Origin: Bradysia coprophila
Lineage: Eukaryota; Arthropoda; Insecta; Diptera; Sciaridae
Reading direction: 5' to 3'
DNA: 64,000 nucleotides
Assembly: GCF_014529535.1 (NCBI RefSeq)
Contig: NW_023503302.1
Span: 2,929,852 to 2,993,851 of the forward strand
Every line of letters begins with the position of its first letter. Position 1 is the first letter of the stretch. Under the pieces are notes generated by a model. The model did not search any database, had not been told where the DNA came from, and was given only the letters and a program-made list of their open reading frames with translations. Shown one piece after another: positions 23,501 through 33,925 of the stretch. Position numbers and translations under genes: made by a program.

Positions 23501-24676
23501 GATGCAGCGACCGGAATGGGATACGAAATCCAAAACCCAATCTGGTAAATTCTAAATTACGGGCATTTGTAAGAAATGAAATTTTTTACCGTAATTCTTT
23601 CTCAGGGTTGAAATTGCAGATGATTTTGGTAGATCTTACGTAAATGCTATAGAAACGTCACTAAACAGAGATCCGCAGCTTGTTATGTGCATAATGCAAG
23701 GTCTCTACTCTGACAAATACACCGCGATCAAAAAGAAATGTTGTGTGGAAAGGGCGGTTCCATCTCAGGTCATGCTCAGCAGGACGATTACTCCAAAACA
23801 TGGTAAACCATTAAGTACGCTAATGACCGTTGGTACAAAAGTGGCAATCCAAATCAACGCCAAGTTAGGTGGAGCACCATGGATGGTCAATATACCTGTA
23901 TCAGGAATAATGGTGGTCGGATTTGATGTGTGCCATGACACCAATGATAAAAGCAAATCATATGGTGCACTCGTTTCTACGATGGATATGAAGACATCAG
24001 CGAGCTACTTTTCAGCGGTTTCAGCGCATACAAATGGCGAAGAGTTGTGCAATTCGTTCGCTTTGCATATGGCAAAGGCAGTACAATGTTACGGAACGAC
24101 TCACGGAGTTTTACCGCAGAGGATTTTTATTTACCGCGATGGTGTTGGAGAGGGTCAGACCGACTATGTTCGTGAACATGAGATCAAAGCCGTGAAAGCC
24201 CAATTGGATAAGATGTATAAAGGTGCACCGTACAATTTACTCTTTGTCGTCGTGTCGAAGAGAATCAACACTCGTTTCTTCAGAGGTACATCAAATCCGA
24301 ATCCGGGAACAGTTGTTGATGACGTTGTAACATTGCCGGAACGGTTAGTTTCATTATAGTTCAGTTACATTAAGCAGCGTGAAATTAATCAAATTAAAAA
24401 TTGAATTGCAGGCACGATTTCTTCATGATTTCGCAGAAAGTCAGACAGGGCACCGTTAGTCCAACCAATTATAATATCCTTTATAATACGTCCGGACTAT
24501 CATCGGATGATATTCAGAAGTTTACGTACAAAATGACGCATCTGTACTACAATTGGACGTCAACTTTGGCTGTGCCAGCTGTATGCCAATACGCGCATAA
24601 ATTAGCGTTCCTCGTGGGTACCTTTATCCATCAATCACCGTCGCATTTATTGGAAAAGCAATTGTATTTCCTTTGA
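20518..24676 (+). CDS. PIWI-clade Argonaute (gene 2), WG-repeat N-terminus on micro-exons, slicer triad intact
   Basis: A piRNA-guided Argonaute, 948 codons plus stop in 11 coding exons: 20518-20619, 20681-20734, 20814-20855, 20922-20960, 21032-21272, 21362-21873, 21934-22406, 22476-22679, 23368-23544, 23606-24343, 24412-24676. The start MGGRGKRGKP gives early RG sites. Residues 35-85 hold four units of the form (A/T)QS(A/P)WG, each beginning an exon. QQQPRQQG repeats cover about 129-155. The N domain starts near 190, PAZ near 337 (LQLWPGYETSIRQHE), MID has KYTAIKKK (652-659), and PIWI has Asp722 (GFDVCHD), Asp793 (YRDGVGEG) and His923. Three coding exons equal gene 1 in length (473, 204 and 265 nt). 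One gene 1 intron (before YASIKK) is missing here. GFDVCHD recalls Aubergine; orthology is not proved. Confidence 0.94.
22794..23219 (-). other. Cys-rich 141-codon open frame inside PIWI gene 2 intron 8
   Basis: The longest intron of gene 2 (22680-23367) holds an antisense open frame. It is acidic at the N-terminal side and has about ten Cys in its last 95 residues (PCAGNQYADC, RICTSRGGC, TFCGLG). There is no signal peptide at the first Met. A possible acceptor (TTCATTAACAG) lies inside, so it could be an exon of a nested gene. I recognise no family, and it may be chance or a relic. Confidence 0.25.
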
Positions 24677-25300
24677 GTTACGAATGTGTTCCAGGCCAAC
24701 ATTTTCTTTTTAAATTCTTTTCTTTTACAAATTTTTTTGTAATGCAACTCGCAACGACAGTTCACCAACCACTGGGATTTGTTTCACGAGTCACATTTGG
24801 TTTGTAATCGGCCATACATCATTTTTGTCGTGGTATTTTTCTTCAAATTTACGCATTACACGTGATGTTTAAGTTTAAGTTGTGTCTCATTCAATTCATT
24901 TTATTCTTTACAATTTTAATTTTTATTCTATTTTAACTCAAATAATTTCAGATTTCATATTTAATTTTTTTTAAATCTCTCAACACCAATTGTTACTATA
25001 AAGATCGGTAGAGTAAGCCAAAAATGTTCGAATATTTTTTTTAATTAAATTTTTTTACCAAAAGTTTTTCTTTATTGTTTTACGAAAATTCAAGGAATCG
25101 CCTCACATGGCAATCAATCATTTTGTGGCAATTAATTAAATTCAGCTTATCCATCAGCAGCAAAATTAGAGTTTAAATCAAGGCTCTGGTTTAGTGATCG
25201 AAACCGCAATGAAGTAGCCCTTGTCATTAATAAAGTCAATGACCTGAAAGTTAGTACTTTTACGGTCCTATAGCACCTATTTCTTTAATCGCTACGAAGT
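24677..25300 (+). other. 3' flank of PIWI gene 2
   Basis: AT-rich with long T tracts, no frame of note. An AATAAA is at about 25230, roughly 550 bases past the stop, and could be the poly(A) signal. Confidence 0.35.
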
Positions 25301-25317
25301 TTGCTGAAAAAGTTATT

Positions 25318-25407
25318 TGTGCACTTGGTTTGGACCAAGTTTGGATGTAAACTATTTTCGCGAGTTGTAATTGAAAATAGCTAAAAACCTTGTCCAAACC
25401 AAGTACT
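25318..25407. repeat. Short inverted repeat
   Basis: ACTTGGTTTGGACCAAG at its left end and CTTGTCCAAACCAAGT at its right end pair around about 55 bases of AT-rich sequence. Confidence 0.55.
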
Positions 25408-25569
25408 CAAAAAAAAAAAATTCAAGCAGAGGGAAAAAATAGAGAGAAAATATCCAAAATTGACATCCATGTAGGCCCCAAGGCACGAAAAGAATATGTA
25501 TGGGCAATTCTATGGCCCTTTGAGAACATGGTAAACATTTTTTTTCACATTTTTTTACACATTTGATTT

Positions 25570-25665
25570 CCCTAGAGTCGAAAGATTGGTTTGTTGGCTT
25601 CGCCTCGGATCAGCAAACTTCACACAAAAACTGGACTTTTCAACTTTTTATCCCTTGTCATATAA
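25570..25665 (-). repeat. Half of a foldback element (core plus one arm)
   Basis: TGGCTTCGCCTCGGATCAG (25595-25613) is the reverse complement of the shared core. It is followed by CTTTTCAACTTTTTATCCC, the arm of the 29064/37108 family. The other arm is missing. Confidence 0.55.
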
Positions 25666-26912
25666 ATTTCAACCTATTTCAACATTGGTGCAGTTTTAGA
25701 GGCTCACTTTGTTAAGACGGGTTATTTGCATAGAGCTAAACTCGAGATGTGACATGGTGGTGCGAATCCTAATCGGCACCCAAAAAATACATGGGCATAC
25801 CCAGGCAGGCATGTAAAAATAACATCGACACCATGCGTGTGTGTGACTATGCTATTATTTAAAAACATTCAAAACATAACACTCACAGTGTCTACTGTTT
25901 GGCGCATACCTCGCTGTTTGGCGTTTACCTCGCCTTCTCGCTTTATTTTTGCTTATGACTAATGTGCGCAAAAATTTTCCTAGTTTCTAGTAATTTTAAC
26001 TTTCATCGTCAGCGTTTAATTTAATTTAAGGCTGAGGTGCGTTCCTCATTGATCGTGTTACGGAGTCTCGTATTTGCAATTTCATTTTTCTCTTGTTGCA
26101 TTAGCCCGAATCGCTGTTGTCGCATTTGGACAGCCCAGCTGTGTTTAGGTCTTTCTCTTTTACGCACCTGGGCGATGTCTGTCGAAAGGGTTTTTCTTGC
26201 ACACCAGTCCTTTCTCCAATTTTGGACGTTGTGGGCTAAGAATATGCAATGTCTATGAACTGTTAAATGTAATAATGTAATCCAAAAATCTATTCTGAAC
26301 CTAATTGTGCTGTTTGAACGTCTATTGGAATTATTTTAAGCGTTGGAACTAATTTACTGTGGTTTTAGGCTCGTTACAATTTTGAGAGGAGACAATGTTG
26401 ACCTTATACATTAAGTAAGTCGTACCTCAATAAACGTAAAGGTCTGCTTAATCTTTATTCGTCTTAGGTAGTATATATGCCTTGCAACCTCATCGTTTTC
26501 CAAAAATAAAATTTCGAATAAAAATGTTGAGCACGATTGGAATTAGCCATATATGACAAAAGTGCCATATTTACATTAAAAAAATTGCAGAATATCATCA
26601 TTACAATCATAAACAGTTTCCGAAAATAGAAATGCAAGTTGAGCATTCAAGAGCACCATTATTTCGGTATACCTTCATATAGCGTCAATACAGATGCACA
26701 ACCTACCTTCCATTTCACCACAACATGGGATGTGAATTATTTTGTATGATAGTGAATCTTAGAAAATGGCAATGCTGAATTCCTGAATTCTCTCCCATGT
26801 CTTTTGAGATTGAATTAACTTTAATCTTAGTCTTTGAATTGAATTTGGAGTAAACATTTTTGAAAGAACTGAAGAGTTCTTACGGCGTCATGTGTAAAGG
26901 CGTCCAGTTTGC
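25666..26912. other. Gene-free stretch
   Basis: AT-rich. On the minus strand near 26040-26240 a basic stretch (KERPKHSWAVQMRQQRFGLMQ) is open for about 60 codons. I cannot assign it and do not call a gene. Confidence 0.4.
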
Positions 26913-27036
26913 ATACAATCGCTAAAACGAACTGGTGTGCATACGTTATTTTGCACCAGCTAGTCACATACAATTCCAAATGGGACCAACTGGTGCAAAA
27001 TAACGTATGCACACCAGTTTGATTTAGCGATTGTAT
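26913..27036. repeat. Near-perfect foldback, about 48-bp arms
   Basis: ATACAATCGCTAAA...GCACCAG (left) and CTGGTGC...TTTAGCGATTGTAT (right) pair with about 28 bases of loop. No coding content; a hairpin MITE type. Confidence 0.8.
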
Positions 27037-27460
27037 CATTGTTATTGAGGTTTCAATACTTGTTCAAATTATCAGCTTTCTGAGATGGGGACAAGGGTGT
27101 GACACTATTCATGCTATTCACATAAATCTTTTTTAGAAGTTTCCAGTGGGTGGATAGGGGATTTGGACTCTAGTGTGGAAGAGGACTGACAATACAGAAA
27201 AGCAGTTGACAGACTTTATCGATGTTCCACCGTTGTTGATAACAGATAACTAGCCGATGACTAGTTTAATACAGAACTGACAATAAAGGCAAAATAAAGG
27301 ATTTTTACGAAGACATGACTTGGAAATAGGTCAAATCTTCTTTCAACACCTTCGTTTATACCATAGTTTAAACTGCTGTGGGGCCAAATGAAATGATTGC
27401 TCAATTCACAGACATTTATAGTCGTTTTCTTTGCTTTCTTTGCTATTCTTGCCAATTTTC

Positions 27461-27466
27461 TTTATT
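27461..27466 (-). terminator. Poly(A) signal of the GH45 gene
   Basis: AATAAA on the minus strand, 46 bases after the stop codon of the GH45 gene. Confidence 0.6.
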
Positions 27467-27511
27467 TTCCAATTTTGCTTATTAGCACAATTAGAGATGA
27501 TAAAAAACAAA

Positions 27512-28609
27512 TTATTGACATTGACTTCTTTGAAGAATTTCGGCCGGACACGCAACTTGAGTAAAACTGAAGAATGGATTGTCTGCACCGTTAAACCATT
27601 GCCATCTCCATCTACATCTGTATTATTCAGGCGATAAAAAACTCATTCAGCTGTGAATTAATGTAAAAAATCGACAAAAACAATTTACCCATCTTGTAGC
27701 ACTGCTGGAAGTTGAGAGCATTGGGCTTCAGAACTTACACCACCATATCGTGCTATAAATTTTTTAGAAATAATGGTGAAACGTGTAGTGCAATGGTAAA
27801 TAGAGCATGCTTGAACTTATACCTCCCCATCCATCAGGTCCAGTGTTCCATTGAGCCATGCATCCTTGATTGAAATATCCAACGCCACCTCCGGGGATTT
27901 GAATATCGAAATGATCGTAGCCAAGATCGTGACCGGTGTTTGTTACTTGAACAATCATTCTTTTGCCGACAACTGGGCCACTTGTGAAAGTCAATTCGTA
28001 GCAGCTGCAACACCAGTCGTATTGTGTCTGTCCAGCAATAACAGCAGCAGCGAAACCGTAAGCCAAATTATCATTTACAGCCCAAGGAGCGTTATTGTTG
28101 CAGGCGAATGCACCTAATCAAATTCGATTAAATTATTCTGCACGTCGCCGAATTGTTCATTTTCTCTATTTCTTACTTCCGCCGATGCAAGCGCTTTGTA
28201 CGTTCAAGGGAAGTACAGTAACTCCATTTGCAGCACATGTTGCTACTGGTCTGCTGATATGACTTCCTACATTAGCCGACCATGAACAAGATGGCTAAAA
28301 GGAACATACACGCAACTTAAATTTCAAGACAAATCAAGAAAAATTAACGAAAAAAATATTTCAAAACTATCGCGAAAACCCAGTTAGGCTATCCGTCGGA
28401 TACTACTAATTTACGAGAAAAAACAAAAATTAAATTACTTTGCAACAATCCCAGTATCGAGTAGATTGTCCGGTACGTTGGGCACTAACAGCCGCAACCA
28501 AAACTAATGCCACCAAAAGAATCTGGAGGAACGATTTTTATTTTATTTTTTAAACTTTAATGTGACTATTACAAATGAATAAACAGAATTTTCACTTTAC
28601 CTTCATCAT
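27512..28609 (-). CDS. Secreted glycoside hydrolase family 45 endoglucanase
   Basis: GH45 enzymes cleave beta-1,4-glucan with inversion of configuration. Six coding exons on the minus strand: 28609-28601, 28522-28439, 28294-28177, 28113-27823, 27752-27689, 27617-27512; 223 aa. The signal peptide is residues 1-17 ([17 protein letters not shown]). The family signature [11 protein letters not shown] spans exons 2 and 3 with catalytic Asp28. The second catalytic Asp140 lies in [20 protein letters not shown] (104-111), NQGC and RYGGVSS also match the family, and many Cys are conserved. The length is that of a single catalytic domain with no cellulose-binding module. GH45 genes are patchy in animals and generally thought to be horizontally acquired, often from fungi. 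Here the gene has five introns and an insect promoter, so it is settled in the genome. It probably acts in the gut on plant or fungal-debris cellulose; that is inferred. Confidence 0.93.
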
Positions 28610-28670
28610 TGCTAATACGAATTCAATGATATGTGAAATCGGAATACCTAACACGCCATGGGAGACTGCT

Positions 28671-28680
28671 ACTTTATATA
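28671..28680 (-). promoter_or_regulatory. TATA box of the GH45 gene
   Basis: TATATAAAGT on the minus strand, 62 bases upstream of the ATG. A start site about 30 bases downstream would give a short leader, usual for a strongly expressed secreted enzyme. Confidence 0.6.
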
Positions 28681-28944
28681 ACCGATAGACAGATTTTCAA
28701 TCAGCTTCTCTTAATCAATCTGAATCCAGATAAGTATACGGAGTGTTTTGGTGCGCAGTTGAAGATAAGCGCTATTTTGGATTTCATAAGTCTCAAAATT
28801 TTCCCGCGTAGCTCGAATTGAAAGAGAAAATTAGATTACACTATCAGTAACATTGATTCCAGAGGCTGATGCACCATTCGATGATTTTAAAGTATTTTTA
28901 ATTATAAACTAGAGCGCCGTATTATTTTACACACTCGGACACTC

Positions 28945-29193
28945 CGTCGAAAACCGTTTTTCATGTTTCAAGTACTTCTTTCGACACTCTTAGCTTGTAA
29001 AATCCATTACATAACTCGGTATAAAAAGATGAAAAGTAGAGTTTTTGTGTGAATTTTGTTGATCCGAGGCGAAGCCGAGGTCAATAAACACGAAAACGAG
29101 ACTTTTCATTTTTATCCCGAGCTATGTAATGGATTTTACATGATAAGGGCATCGAAAACAGTGCTTGAAACATGGAAAGTACGGTTTTCGACG
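28945..29193. repeat. Long foldback element with CCGAGGCGAAGCCGAGG core
   Basis: The outer ends CGTCGAAAACCG (28945-28956) and CGGTTTTCGACG (29182-29193) are exact inverted repeats. The arms contain TGTTTCAAG, TCCATTACATAACTCGG and GATGAAAAGTAGAGTTTTT with their partners. The core at 29064-29080 is identical to that at 9236-9252. The inner half is shared with 37048-37173 and 30317-30427. Confidence 0.75.
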
Positions 29194-29739
29194 CATGTAG
29201 CGTACCATGTAAAGAATATTATAAGTTTGCTGCGGAGAATGTGTTTGGAATTGGTAAATTTTGTAATATAAAAATGAAATAGTAAAATCTACATCCTGCT
29301 ACATTCTTCAACATAATCTATTTTAATCATTGCTACTATTAGATTGCACAATATTGATACCCCATGTGCAATTGTCTTATCTAATCTTATGCTCATTAAT
29401 TTCCATCTACTATTTCAATATTCGTTAATCTCTGACCTATGCTAACCTATCGATTCTAGTCAATAGAGTAATCCGCATGAATTAATTGATCGAAATTTGG
29501 AAGTGTTTGTTTTTACAGCACTTTATCTACCACGTAAACATTGACTCAATGATTTATGGATAGAAGAAGTTATTGACGCTTTTAGCATCTACAAGGGGGA
29601 AGTTTTATCCCAAGTCGAAGACAATACAACATAATCTCCCGAGTAGACAAGTAAAATGCCTCGCATAAAACGTAACATTTTTACGCGTTATTATGAACGA
29701 AAAGAAACGGTGTCACCCGTTGATAGTAAAGCGAAATAG

Positions 29740-30215
29740 TTATTTTCGCAATTCCGGTCCATAATCATCACCTTTCCATGCATCCATTTAATGTTGTTTT
29801 GAAGGTATTTATTTCACTTTATTCCCGGACACAGTGCACTATGAACTTTTTTTTCGCACGCAGTCCAATATGAACTCTTTTTCGCACGCTAAAGAACCTA
29901 TTACCTTCAACGAAGACTAAATTTTTATAAATAAAAATCTTCCATTAACACCAAAAGGTTTTTGAACACAAAGCAGCGTTTATAGCAATTGGGCTGTAGA
30001 GTCACACAATTATACCGAACGTTTTGTTGAATCGTATATACTAAGAATTGACTACTCGATTTCATTCAACGCGTCTCTTTACATCGCATTGCAATGTGTA
30101 TTATAATGCCGCCTTCTGGATCGTTCAAATGAATTTCGGATTCGCCTCAGGTCGACAATCGACATCTAGCTCGAAAAAATACCTTCATACCTACCTTGGT
30201 AGATAAATAACTATT
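29740..30215 (-). repeat. Dispersed repeat C mosaic, inverted copy
   Basis: Left part (29745-29845) matches 10340-10440 in reverse; right part (29940-30210) matches 9181-9600 in reverse. So two segments lying about 1 kb apart in the PIWI intron are adjacent here. Confidence 0.65.
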
Positions 30216-30316
30216 ATGCCACTCAGCATCATAATATGCAAAAGTTGCAAACTTTAGATGCCTCTGTGGCATAAAACGTTGTATGCAACTTGATGCAATA
30301 GTTATTTACGTAATAA

Positions 30317-30427
30317 AGAATAAAAAGTTTAAAAGTTGAGCTTTCGTCTAAATTTGGTTGATTCGAGGCTAAGCCGAGCTCAATAAACACATGAAAACAA
30401 GACTTTTCATTTTTATCCCGAAATATG
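30317..30427. repeat. Foldback element, diverged copy of the 29064 family
   Basis: AAAAGTTGAGCTTTCG and GACTTTTCATTTTTATCCC arms surround TTCGAGGCTAAGCCGAGCTC, a core variant with two changes. Confidence 0.6.
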
Positions 30428-30689
30428 TTATGGATTTTGTGTGCAATTTTCTTGTTTTCCCTAGGTGTGTAATAAGGAAATAAATACGAAATAAAAGCAT
30501 GTAATATTGTGTTTGTATGTGGTTGATCGAGTCGAAGGTGAATTGACACAATACTGCAATTACGTGCTAGACGCACACTACGTTGCATTGAGTAAATTTT
30601 GTAGTGAATCGTAGGGCTGCTTCCAAAGGTTAAAAGGCACTGCTTGTGTTGGAATTGAAGCATTGAAAAAAACTTTTTTATCTGAAATT

Positions 30690-30695
30690 TTTATT
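30690..30695 (-). terminator. Poly(A) signal of the Tyr-rich secreted gene
   Basis: AATAAA on the minus strand, about 21 bases after the stop at 30716. Confidence 0.5.
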
Positions 30696-30715
30696 GAAAA
30701 CAATAACTTCGATGG

Positions 30716-31767
30716 CTAAAAATACGAGTAATCAAAGCCATCATAATAATTCTGATAATATTTTTGATAATAATTTGAATACGGATCCTTCTCATATTGA
30801 TATTGATTATAGTACGACGGAGAATACGATGGGTACCGTGTGTATGGATACTTGTTGTAAGAAGTATATTGTGTGGTCGCCGGACCACTGTAGGAAATGC
30901 CAGTTGTCGATGGACGATGACTCGAATACAATTGACTCTGTTTGATTGAATCTTCGTATTGTTGATACTGCTCCTTTAGCTTCTTTTTAGCTTCAATTTC
31001 TTTCCATCTTTCCTGTCGTTCCCGTTGCTGTTGTCGGTAAACGAACAGTGGCCGAAATGGTATGAAACCTCCACCTCCTTGTCGCTTTACTCTGTTTAGT
31101 GAATTAGTTGTCATATCAAATGGTAAACTGATGGTTTGATCTATTACATTGTCGCCGGATGCTCTGTTAACGGTAAGTAGTCCATAAAAACAGCAACTCA
31201 AGGTAAGTACATCAAAGACGGTAGTCTGGCAAAAATATTAAATTAAAGATCAAATTAAATGAGCCACAATTTTGAGAAGCCTATTTTGGACAAGAGTTCC
31301 TGACCTGGAACTAAATATACAAATGTGATTCAGATAAAACTCCAAAGTCTGATTAAAAAAGCAAATAAATTCTCTAGTAATACTACGACGGTAAATAAAT
31401 CTACAAATTTATTTACTACCTTAATATCAAATAACAACGAATCGCATCTTATTCGGTTTAATTATGAAAATTAGCATGCATTTAACACCAAAATAAGGTG
31501 AAACTGACGGTTCAAAGTTGTTCACAATTCAAACGTTGAACTATTATGTTTCATGGTTCTGCCGAACGATCATATTTATGTTTAACATAAATACCGAGAT
31601 TAAGATTTTCTCATCATTGACTCTGAATTCCATTTAAATTTTGGAATACATTACTAAAACATGCTGAGTTTTCGAGAATTTTTTAATTAAATTGGTAGAA
31701 TTTAAGTCCTATGCCAGAAGAATAAAGCTTGATAATGTACCTTATTTCAAAGAACACTCACCTTCAT
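30716..31767 (-). CDS. Secreted Tyr/Gln-rich protein with dibasic cleavage site, function unknown
   Basis: Two coding exons: 31767-31762 (ATG AAG, followed by GTGAGT) and 31225-30716; 171 aa. The joined start MKTTVFDVLTLSCCFYGLLTV looks like a signal peptide. RVKRQGGGG (near residues 54-62) is a furin-type site. A charged Gln/Arg/Lys helix follows (RQQQRERQERWKEIEAKKKLKEQ). The C-terminal 60 residues are rich in Tyr, Ser and Pro, with many YxxY and NYY words and the end FDYSYF. I do not recognise the family. A Tyr-rich tail after a propeptide suggests a cuticle, silk or eggshell matrix protein, but that is only composition. The link to the 6-base first exon is inferred from the splice sites and signal peptide; the second exon is firmer. 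Confidence 0.7.
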
Positions 31768-33576
31768 TCCGAAGAATTGTAATCCAAGCAATATCCCTAA
31801 TATCTATTGATGCTTTACAAAAATTCAACAGTGAACTGCTTCACTTTCAACACAAGACTGGGAACTTTAGTCTCAATATTTCGACGGAAATATTGTAGAA
31901 TTTAATAGATGGAAATTAGCACCAACAAATCACGATCACTGTGTAGTTTAATGATAAACTACAATATTTTTGTATATTATCCGAACTTGAACTTGTGAAT
32001 TGAGTCATTCATTTGATACTTATTCCAATGTTTATTTGCTTGTGAGAGGAAAAGTGATCATCTGCTGATAATTGAAAAAAAATCAGCAAAACATTTGCTC
32101 ATCAAGTGCACTAGAGTTAGAGCGGATTTTTCCACACCTGACAGCAAGCCATTTGTATCCACTAAATCAGGAATTGTTAACAATATGTTTGGGGGTGGTA
32201 GAAACTAGTCCAAAAATCTACCTTTCAGATTTCAAGTCAATTCAATTGATGTTCAGATAATTTGAGGTCAGACACAGGTCAGATATTATTTTTCCTTTAC
32301 TAGAGAGGGTAAGTAGACTTTCCGTCACCAGGGAAAGTCTTTCCCTCCTTCGTAAAGGAAAACGTCATACTACACTCGGGAAATAATTTGATATTTCGTA
32401 TTACGATGAGTAAAAGTACCTCGGGTTAAAGCCCTCGGACACTTTTACTCATACGGATACTAAATATCAAATTCTTTCCTTTGTATAGTAATATACTATT
32501 TATATCACTATAGCGCTTAAATCGCAGTTCTTGAAATACATAATTTTGAATAAATTCGATAAAAACTTTGCCCACAACAAAATTGTATGCGTTACCCAGA
32601 ACCAACATAACGCTCGTCTGATTTAAGTCATGTATGTACTTTTTACAACAAATGAGCCCTTCCTTGGAGCTATTTTTAAAGTATTTTATAAGTGTTCTCT
32701 CTGGGTCTTCGTGAGGGTATAATGAACAGATCCACGTGCTGATTAAGTGTTCACTTAATCTTATCTGCAGGAACAGAGAAAAAGTGTTGTTGCGAATCGA
32801 ATCTACAGGCATCTACTAAGTTATGTACGTATGAATGATTACAATTACAATAGGCATTGGAAATCCCGTCAGCTCTTCAAGGGGGAGTAGGTTTTGGACT
32901 CTATTGCAAAAGAAATCTTTTGTTGGATGGTATTAGAAATAGCTTACGGAATTGTTAAAAAAGATATTCTTTGATATTGTGAATTCTAATAGATTTCAAA
33001 AACTGCAGTATTTAAGGTTCCCTTATACTGCGCGATTTGCGTGGGGTAATTTGACACATGGTGCTAAAACAACGAACTTTTCAACTACGTAAAACGTAAA
33101 CTCACACATGCTCCAGTACCCCAAATTTGACATCTAAGTGCCGTAACAGAACTTTACAGACTTTACCTTCTTTTGAAATCAATTTTCTATTTTTCTTCAT
33201 TGTTCCTTCTTTACCTTGAAATTGAACTACTTTTCCGTTGTAGTTTAGTAACCGTTAAAAGCGAAAGAAACCAAACATGTTTCATTAACACAACGAACTC
33301 CAAGAACAGGCACAACGCATAAGAACAGATTTTTTTAACAGTCAAAAAGCCTCTTATTATATTTTGGTCCACGCAGTGGTATTTTATTAACAAAAAAAAC
33401 TAAATTCATATGAAAAATTCTGACTACTGCGTCGAGTAGGCCCCTTATTTTAAATCTGTTCGGATGTCAAAATTACTTCACTAGAAGTTTAATTCAAACA
33501 TTACACTTCAGTTCTATGTTGTTGTCTCGTTTTCGCTTATGTGATAAAATAGAGTACACATTATAGTAGAATATAT
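31768..33576. other. Gene-free stretch with small hairpins
   Basis: AT-rich. Hairpins at about 32290-32365 (GAAAGTC arms) and 32380-32475 (GTATTACGATGAGTAAAAG pairing with CTTTTACTCATACGGATAC, core CCTCGGGTTAAAGCCCTCGG). A 128-codon frame at 32426-32812 (minus) overlaps the second hairpin and has no recognisable similarity. Confidence 0.5.
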
Positions 33577-33925
33577 ATTACATAACGAGGGATAAAAAGT
33601 TGAAACGTAGAGTTTTCGCATATATGAATGAGAGATATAAACGACATGTAGAAGAAAAACATAGGCTAAAATTTTATGTGTTGGTAGTACCGAATTTGAG
33701 CTAGTTAGCTGTCAAAATTGTATGAGACGATGGTGTAGCGATGCGCTGAAGCGCTGTAGGAGCTACGAAGTCTCATATATTTTGACAGCTAACTAGCTCA
33801 AATTCGGTACTACCAACATAGGTTTTTTTGTTCCACGAATATTCAACTTTGTTGTATATATCACTCTTTCATATATAGTTGTCGTGTGAATTTTCAATAA
33901 ACACACGAAAACGAGACACATTTTC
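33577..33925. repeat. Foldback relic interrupted by a second hairpin
   Basis: The outer parts (ACATAACGAGGGATAAAAAG... and ...AATAAACACACGAAAACGAG) belong to the 37048-37173 family. Between them sits a near-perfect hairpin at 33679-33818, with about 48-bp arms starting TGTTGGTAGTACCG and a GC-rich loop. It looks like one element inserted into another. Confidence 0.6.

Noticed and set aside
32426-32812. 128-codon minus-strand frame
   Set aside because: It overlaps a hairpin, has no recognisable motif, and I found no convincing splice partners.
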